Shown: positions 24,997-28,255 of the stretch, piece after piece
Layout: each line of letters begins with the position of its first letter
How positions within the stretch are numbered: position 1 is the first letter of the stretch
From: an uncultured Clostridia bacterium
GTDB taxonomy: Bacteria > Bacillota > Clostridia > TANB77 > CAG-508
Reading direction: 5' to 3'
Assembly: GCA_948919095.1 (NCBI GenBank)
Contig: CAQYCU010000015.1
Coordinates: 1 to 28,255, forward strand
Length of the DNA stretch: 28,255 nt
Translations under genes and position numbers: made by a program
The notes under the pieces: generated by a model
What the model saw: only the letters and a program-made list of their open reading frames with translations
What the model was told of the DNA's origin: nothing
Databases searched by the model: none

Positions 24997-25794
24997 TTAT
25001 TTTATCATTGCTAATAAACCGTTTGTATTTATTAATTCTTTGTCTCCTCTTTTTGAATAATATTGGTCCATATGACACACTGTACAAATGCCGCTATCTA
25101 TTATATTTTTGTCTAATAATCCTGCCTCTTTTAGTAAAACTCTGTATAATTCAATATTATCTATCTTATATTCTCTACCTTTTTCATTATGTTCCTTAGT
25201 TTTTTCAATTATATTATATTTTTTGCATTCTTCCTTGAACTCTTCTTTATATAAGCTTAAAACATCATCATTTACTTCAAAGTGGTCTTTATGTATGCAA
25301 GGAAATGTACAACATATTATGTTTTCAGGCTTTGAACCGTATTTCTTCATCATTATATCTACTGCTTTTACACCTATTCTTTTAACTGTTCCTCTCCATC
25401 CTGAGTGTATATTGGCTATTACCTTGTTTTTTGGGTCGTAAAATAGCATTGGTATGCAGTCAGCTGCTGTAAGTATTGTCGCAAATTGAGGTTTGTCTAT
25501 TATAATACCATCTATAATTTCCTCTTTTATTCTTCTATCACTTATTTCCTTATTTTCAAATTCTAATATATTGTCTGTGTGATTTTGTTCTGGTTGCAAT
25601 ATTTGTTCTGCTGATATATTGAATTCCTTATATACTTTTTCTAAATTTTTCTCTATGTTATTTGGTTGTCTTCTTCTAAATCCAGTTTCGTATGTTCTTA
25701 ATGAGAATGCATGTACTAATTCTTCAAACTCTAATAATCTTTCAAATTGTAAATATTCAAAATCTTCTTTCTTTATAATCTTTATGTTGTCCAT
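24997..25794 (-). CDS. pgeF: PgeF / YfiH-type laccase-domain protein (peptidoglycan editing factor)
   Basis: A 265-residue protein of the multicopper-oxidase-like YfiH family. The metal-binding and active-site residues are present: H72 (QNHTDN), C113 (TAADCIPML) and H130 (ANIHSGWRGT). In Escherichia coli the homologue removes mis-incorporated L-Ser from UDP-MurNAc peptides; purine-nucleoside activity is reported for others. The usual GPCIG-type loop is altered here to CTFPCIHKDHFEV, so activity may differ in detail. The C-terminus CTVCHMDQYYSKRGD is canonical. No Shine-Dalgarno sequence is visible before the ATG. A perfect inverted repeat lies 16 bp upstream (see the regulatory entry). It is the first gene of a two-gene operon with the LD-carboxypeptidase gene. 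Confidence 0.9.
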   Translation of the reverse strand: MDNIKIIKKEDFEYLQFERLLEFEELVHAFSLRTYETGFRRRQPNNIEKNLEKVYKEFNISAEQILQPEQNHTDNILEFENKEISDRRIKEEIIDGIIIDKPQFATILTAADCIPMLFYDPKNKVIANIHSGWRGTVKRIGVKAVDIMMKKYGSKPENIICCTFPCIHKDHFEVNDDVLSLYKEEFKEECKKYNIIEKTKEHNEKGREYKIDNIELYRVLLKEAGLLDKNIIDSGICTVCHMDQYYSKRGDKELINTNGLLAMIK

Positions 25795-25809
25795 ATAGAA
25801 ATACGTTTA

Positions 25810-25833
25810 TGTATAATGTCAATACATTATACA
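25810..25833. promoter_or_regulatory. Perfect 10-bp inverted repeat upstream of pgeF
   Basis: TGTATAATGT and ACATTATACA are separated by 4 bp (CAAT). Each arm contains a TATAAT in one orientation, and a minus-strand TTGACA spans the centre. It looks like an operator overlapping a promoter. The regulator is unknown. Confidence 0.5.
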
Positions 25834-25977
25834 ATAGCCTTTCTTTATTTATTTTTGTTCGTTGAACTTTATTTAAACTTCCAACATTATTATTTTACAA
25901 CTTTTTTTTAAAATTGTCAAATTTATGTAAGAATTTCACTTATTAGTTGACTATATATCGTCATTTTATAGATAAAA

Positions 25978-26045
25978 AATACTTGTATAGCCTATGTGAA
26001 TACTATTTGGTGATATCTTGCTTCACTTCATGATATACAAGTATT
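25978..26045 (-). terminator. Long branched hairpin, probable terminator of the DUF421/DUF4363 unit
   Basis: Outer stem AATACTTGTATA (25978-25989) / TATACAAGTATT (26034-26045), 12 bp perfect. An inner pair GTGAA (25996-26000) / TTCAC (26022-26026) lies inside the 44-nt interior. On the minus strand it is followed by TTTTTTATC, 8 bp after the stop codon at 26053. The size is unusual for a simple terminator. Confidence 0.6.
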
Positions 26046-26052
26046 GTTTTCT

Positions 26053-26442
26053 TTATAGTACATTTTTCAAATTTAATTTTTGCTTATCCTTTAAATGGTC
26101 TAATAAATATATCCCTTCTTCAATTTCTGGTACTACTTCCTCTTCCAAATCTGTTTCAAAATGAGCCTTTATCTTTTTTATTTGTGTACATATTTTTTCA
26201 AGTTCCTCATGTTCTAGATAATATGAAAGTAAATCATCTTTCTTTTCCCAGCTTTTATCAATGTCTTCGGTTGTTTGTTTTAATTCTTCATTTGAGTACT
26301 GTTTTGAAAGTGTCATTTCCTTTAAATTTTTAAGTTTTTCATCTAATTCATCTAAGCTATTATTAGTATGTTTTTGAGTAATAATCTCTGCCACTATTAT
26401 AAAAATAATAATTATAATTGTTATTATCTCTTCCTTTTTCAT
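26053..26442 (-). CDS. DUF4363-like small membrane-anchored protein
   Basis: A 129-residue protein with one N-terminal hydrophobic helix (EIITIIIIIFIIVAEIITQ, about 4-23) followed by a charged, helical domain. Features such as SLDELDEKLKNLKEM, KSWEKKDDLLSYYLEHEELE and VPEIEEGIYLLDHLKDKQKL fit the DUF4363 family known beside DUF421 genes in Clostridia; this is recall and not a database search. The helix could be a signal anchor, placing the rest outside the membrane. It follows the DUF421 gene by 59 bp on the same strand, and the two are probably cotranscribed. Function unknown; spore-related roles have been suggested for DUF421 proteins in general. Confidence 0.7.
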   Translation of the reverse strand: MKKEEIITIIIIIFIIVAEIITQKHTNNSLDELDEKLKNLKEMTLSKQYSNEELKQTTEDIDKSWEKKDDLLSYYLEHEELEKICTQIKKIKAHFETDLEEEVVPEIEEGIYLLDHLKDKQKLNLKNVL

Positions 26443-26501
26443 TAATTAATCCTTTCTAATTCTAGCGTTTTTTATATTTTTCTCTTTTGTTCTTAAAATC
26501 T

Positions 26502-27182
26502 CTACTTGCTCTTTTTGTCTTTTGATTGACAAAAGAAATTTCCTTTAGCATCTATAGTTGCCACTAATGTATCTTTTGGAATTGTATGGAATTTTTTTAG
26601 TTGTTTTTCAAGCCATTTATAATCTTTCCCAAGTTTTTGTATATTTTCTTCCATTATTCTTCCATCTAAAACTAAATTATATGGAATTCCTGTGTATTCT
26701 GGTTCTATTTGCATGTCTTCAAGTGTAGGATTTTGTTTTTGTGGTTTTAATATTACTGATATATCTCCACTTGTTTCAAGAATTGCATATTCTACATCTG
26801 CTATATTAAATACATTTTTTTCTCGTAATTTTACTTGCAAATCACTTACTGTATATCTCTCTTTTTCTAATACCTTCTCATCTATTTTTCCTCTGTATAT
26901 TAGTATTGCTGGCTTTCCACAAGTTACATATCTAAATCTTATACATTTTAAGTTTAATACAGTTATTATTAAATGCATTACTAATAACCCTAAGATTGGA
27001 GTTATTCCTGAAGTTATTGGAATTCCTGTTTCTGCCATTGGTATTGTTGCTAAATTTGCAATCATTAGTGATATTACAAACTCAAATGGTTGAAGTTCTC
27101 CTACTTCTCTTTTTCCCATTATACGTGTAACCAACAATACAACAATATATAATATTATTGCTCTTACAAAATTTATTAACAT
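26502..27182 (-). CDS. DUF421 / YetF-family membrane protein
   Basis: A 226-residue protein with the family layout: three N-terminal membrane segments (about 4-20, 34-50 and 58-78), then a cytosolic alpha/beta domain. The signature RIMGKREVGELQPFEFVISL (20-39) is diagnostic of the YetF/YdfS/DUF421 group, as is PAILIYRGKIDEKVLEKERY. The C-terminal part carries the second DUF421 domain (YTGIPYNLVLDGRIMEENIQ). The tail is basic. In Bacillus, relatives influence spore properties; the molecular role is not established. A GGGAG site lies 7 bp before the ATG. It is first of a two-gene unit with the DUF4363 gene. Confidence 0.88.
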   Translation of the reverse strand: MLINFVRAIILYIVVLLVTRIMGKREVGELQPFEFVISLMIANLATIPMAETGIPITSGITPILGLLVMHLIITVLNLKCIRFRYVTCGKPAILIYRGKIDEKVLEKERYTVSDLQVKLREKNVFNIADVEYAILETSGDISVILKPQKQNPTLEDMQIEPEYTGIPYNLVLDGRIMEENIQKLGKDYKWLEKQLKKFHTIPKDTLVATIDAKGNFFCQSKDKKSK

Positions 27183-27297
27183 ATAGTTTCTCCCTTATTC
27201 TTTGTATTTTTTTATATTGTTTCCAGTTTTGAGAAATTTTATGTATTGGATTTTTATGTATATTTTTTCATTTTTTGTAAATAATTACAATAAATAT

Positions 27298-27326
27298 TTG
27301 ATAAGTTTTCATAGTTTGTTTTTACT
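27298..27326 (+). promoter_or_regulatory. Putative promoter of the small membrane protein gene
   Basis: TTGATA (27298-27303), a 17-bp spacer and TTTACT (27321-27326), followed by an AAAGGAA ribosome binding site before the ATG at 27366. The -10 is a weak match. Confidence 0.4.
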
Positions 27327-27365
27327 ATTGGGAACAACATATCTTTTCAAGAAAGGAATTTTATA

Positions 27366-27713
27366 ATGAAAATTAATAAAAGTATTCAATTGATTGGTAG
27401 ATTTGTATGTGCCATTATTGTTTTAGGAATTACGGCTTTCTTTACTCCTGGATTTACTATTGAAAATCTTTGGGTTTTGGCTATTGCTGTTGTAGCTCTA
27501 TCATTGATTGATTTTTTTATAGGCTGCTTTACGCCTTTATTCTCTCATCCATTTGTTAAGTTCTTTATTGGCGCTTTGCTTGCTGGAATTGCTTTATATT
27601 TAGTTCAGTACTTTATTATTGGATATATATTATCAATTATAGCAATAATACTTGGAGCCATTGTATTTGGACTTGTTGATTATATGCTTCCTAGTGAACC
27701 CATTCAAAAATAA
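27366..27713 (+). CDS. Small integral membrane protein, possibly of the phage-holin-4/YvlD-like group
   Basis: A 115-residue, very hydrophobic protein with four probable membrane helices: about 10-26, 32-52, 62-82 and 86-106. The motif TPGFTIENLWVLAIAVVAL and the end IILGAIVFGLVDYMLPS resemble small clostridial proteins that annotation pipelines label 'phage holin family protein'. There is no lysis gene or phage gene nearby, so the holin label should be read as a fold resemblance only. It is the only plus-strand gene in the right half of the window and appears monocistronic. An AAAGGAATTTT ribosome binding site precedes the ATG. Confidence 0.7.
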   Translation: MKINKSIQLIGRFVCAIIVLGITAFFTPGFTIENLWVLAIAVVALSLIDFFIGCFTPLFSHPFVKFFIGALLAGIALYLVQYFIIGYILSIIAIILGAIVFGLVDYMLPSEPIQK

Positions 27714-27977
27714 TTGGTAAACATAATTTAAGATGTTACTTATTTGGTTTTCATAATAACTATCGTTTTTGTTTTTGATAGAACATTTTGTCGTTTTTTA
27801 TGTGCTTATTTTCAACTATCCACAGAGTTATCCACAGTTTCCACATTTTTTATTTTTATTGGTTAGTTTTTAATGTTATCTTCTCTTTCTCTCAATATTC
27901 AAAAAATGTAAACCAATTGTAGTATTATTGTAATTATTGTTAAACATTGTTTTAATAATTATTTTAAAATAAAAAAG
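27714..27977. other. Non-coding AT-rich region with a cluster of DnaA-box-like 9-mers
   Basis: No gene was seen between the membrane protein gene and the tRNA terminator. At 27816-27845 three closely packed 9-mers resemble the DnaA box TTATNCACA. They are CTATCCACA (27816-27824, one mismatch), TTATCCACA (27828-27836, exact) and GTTTCCACA (27837-27845, weaker), all in one orientation. dnaA, dnaN, rpmH and other origin markers are not in the window, so an origin is not claimed. Confidence 0.45.
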
Positions 27978-28015
27978 AATAATACCAAGAGGAATTTGCA
28001 ACTCTTGGTATTATT
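27978..28015 (-). terminator. Terminator of the tRNA-Leu gene
   Basis: A 14-bp perfect stem AATAATACCAAGAG / CTCTTGGTATTATT with a 10-nt loop. On the minus strand it is followed by CTTTTTTATTTT, immediately after the CCA end of the tRNA. Confidence 0.92.
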
Positions 28016-28016
28016 A

Positions 28017-28104
28017 TGGTGCAGATACCCGGAATCGAACCGGGACGGAGTATTAGTCCGCAGGATTTTAAGTCCTGTGCGTCTACCAGTTCCGCCATAT
28101 CTGC
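28017..28104 (-). tRNA. tRNA-Leu, anticodon UAA
   Basis: On the minus strand the acceptor arms GCAGATA and TATCTGC pair, followed by discriminator A and an encoded CCA (28019-28017). The anticodon arm is CAGGA-CUUAAAA-UCCUG, with anticodon UAA. A long class II variable arm (GCGGACUAAUACUCCGU) and a T-arm with GGTTCGATTCC complete the cloverleaf. The body is 85 nt without CCA. It reads UUA leucine codons, heavily used in such an AT-rich genome. No other tRNA is adjacent. Confidence 0.97.
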
Positions 28105-28198
28105 ATAACTATTATAAAAACATTTATAATTATAATACCTAGTCTTATGTTTTGTCAATACAAATTACAAAAAAAATTAAAAAAAATAATAGAGAGCC

Positions 28199-28255
28199 TG
28201 TGAAGTGAACCCAAATTATTAGACAAAAAAAGTTTAATAAGGAGGGTTCATTTTC
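28199..28255 (+). mobile_element. Possible left end of an IS3/IS150-type insertion sequence (partial, right edge)
   Basis: The last bases begin TGTGAAGTGAACCCAAATT, then TTAGACAAAAAAAG. From memory this resembles the terminal inverted repeats of IS150-group IS3 elements (T-G, then GAACCC and TTAGAC). A strong AAGGAGGG site lies near the end of the window and would suit a transposase start just beyond it. Neither a transposase nor the right inverted repeat is in view, so this is tentative. Confidence 0.4.

Noticed and set aside
27816..27845. Chromosomal origin of replication
   Set aside because: Only three boxes, one of them weak, and no dnaA, dnaN, rpmH or recF in the window; kept only as a DnaA-box cluster.
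27964..28158. Open frame of 64 codons on the minus strand containing MAELVDAQDLKSCG
   Set aside because: It is the well-known false protein produced by translating a tRNA gene; the tRNA-Leu and its terminator explain the sequence.

Overview
The window is strongly AT-rich. Its gene content fits an anaerobic low-GC Firmicute (class Clostridia, probably an uncultured gut lineage): a four-subunit 2-oxoacid:ferredoxin oxidoreductase, folate-dependent TrmFO, an Fe-S family 4 uracil-DNA glycosylase, a DUF421/DUF4363 pair, AGGAGG-type ribosome binding sites and sigma-A-like promoters. Most genes lie on the minus strand. No CRISPR array, rRNA or integrase was seen.

Layout, left to right. 1-1880: a partial Xre regulator leaving the left edge, then on the plus strand a SAM methyltransferase and a small Xre-type regulator, each with its own terminator. 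1917-3002: an unrecognised protein with an HEXXH zinc-protease motif. 3165-5879: an operon (read right to left) of a CmpB-like membrane protein, uracil-DNA glycosylase and an orphan GltD-like flavoprotein. 6002-10759: a SNF2 helicase with a SWIM zinc finger, followed by trmFO. 10990-11657: a small helical-repeat gene and a frameshifted gene remnant. 11747-16135: a 1462-residue protein of about thirty 32-residue two-helix repeats, ending in a domain that resembles a sigma factor. 16408-19525: the por operon (gamma, delta, alpha, beta) with a clear promoter and terminator.

19806-23951 is the most unusual part. Two related pseudopilin-like genes have both lost their start and prepilin leader at the same point. 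They share a body but have unrelated C-terminal tips, and an intact HepT/MntA toxin-antitoxin pair lies between them. They may be silent variable cassettes or decaying copies of a surface pilin.

24044-25794 holds two peptidoglycan-maintenance genes (LD-carboxypeptidase and PgeF). 26053-27182 is the DUF421/DUF4363 pair. 27366-27713 is a small membrane protein on the plus strand. Then come a cluster of DnaA-box-like 9-mers, a tRNA-Leu(UAA) on the minus strand, and what may be the left end of an IS3/IS150-type insertion sequence running off the right edge.

Two items deserve most attention: the giant repeat protein with its sigma-like end, and the pair of 5'-truncated pilin cassettes.
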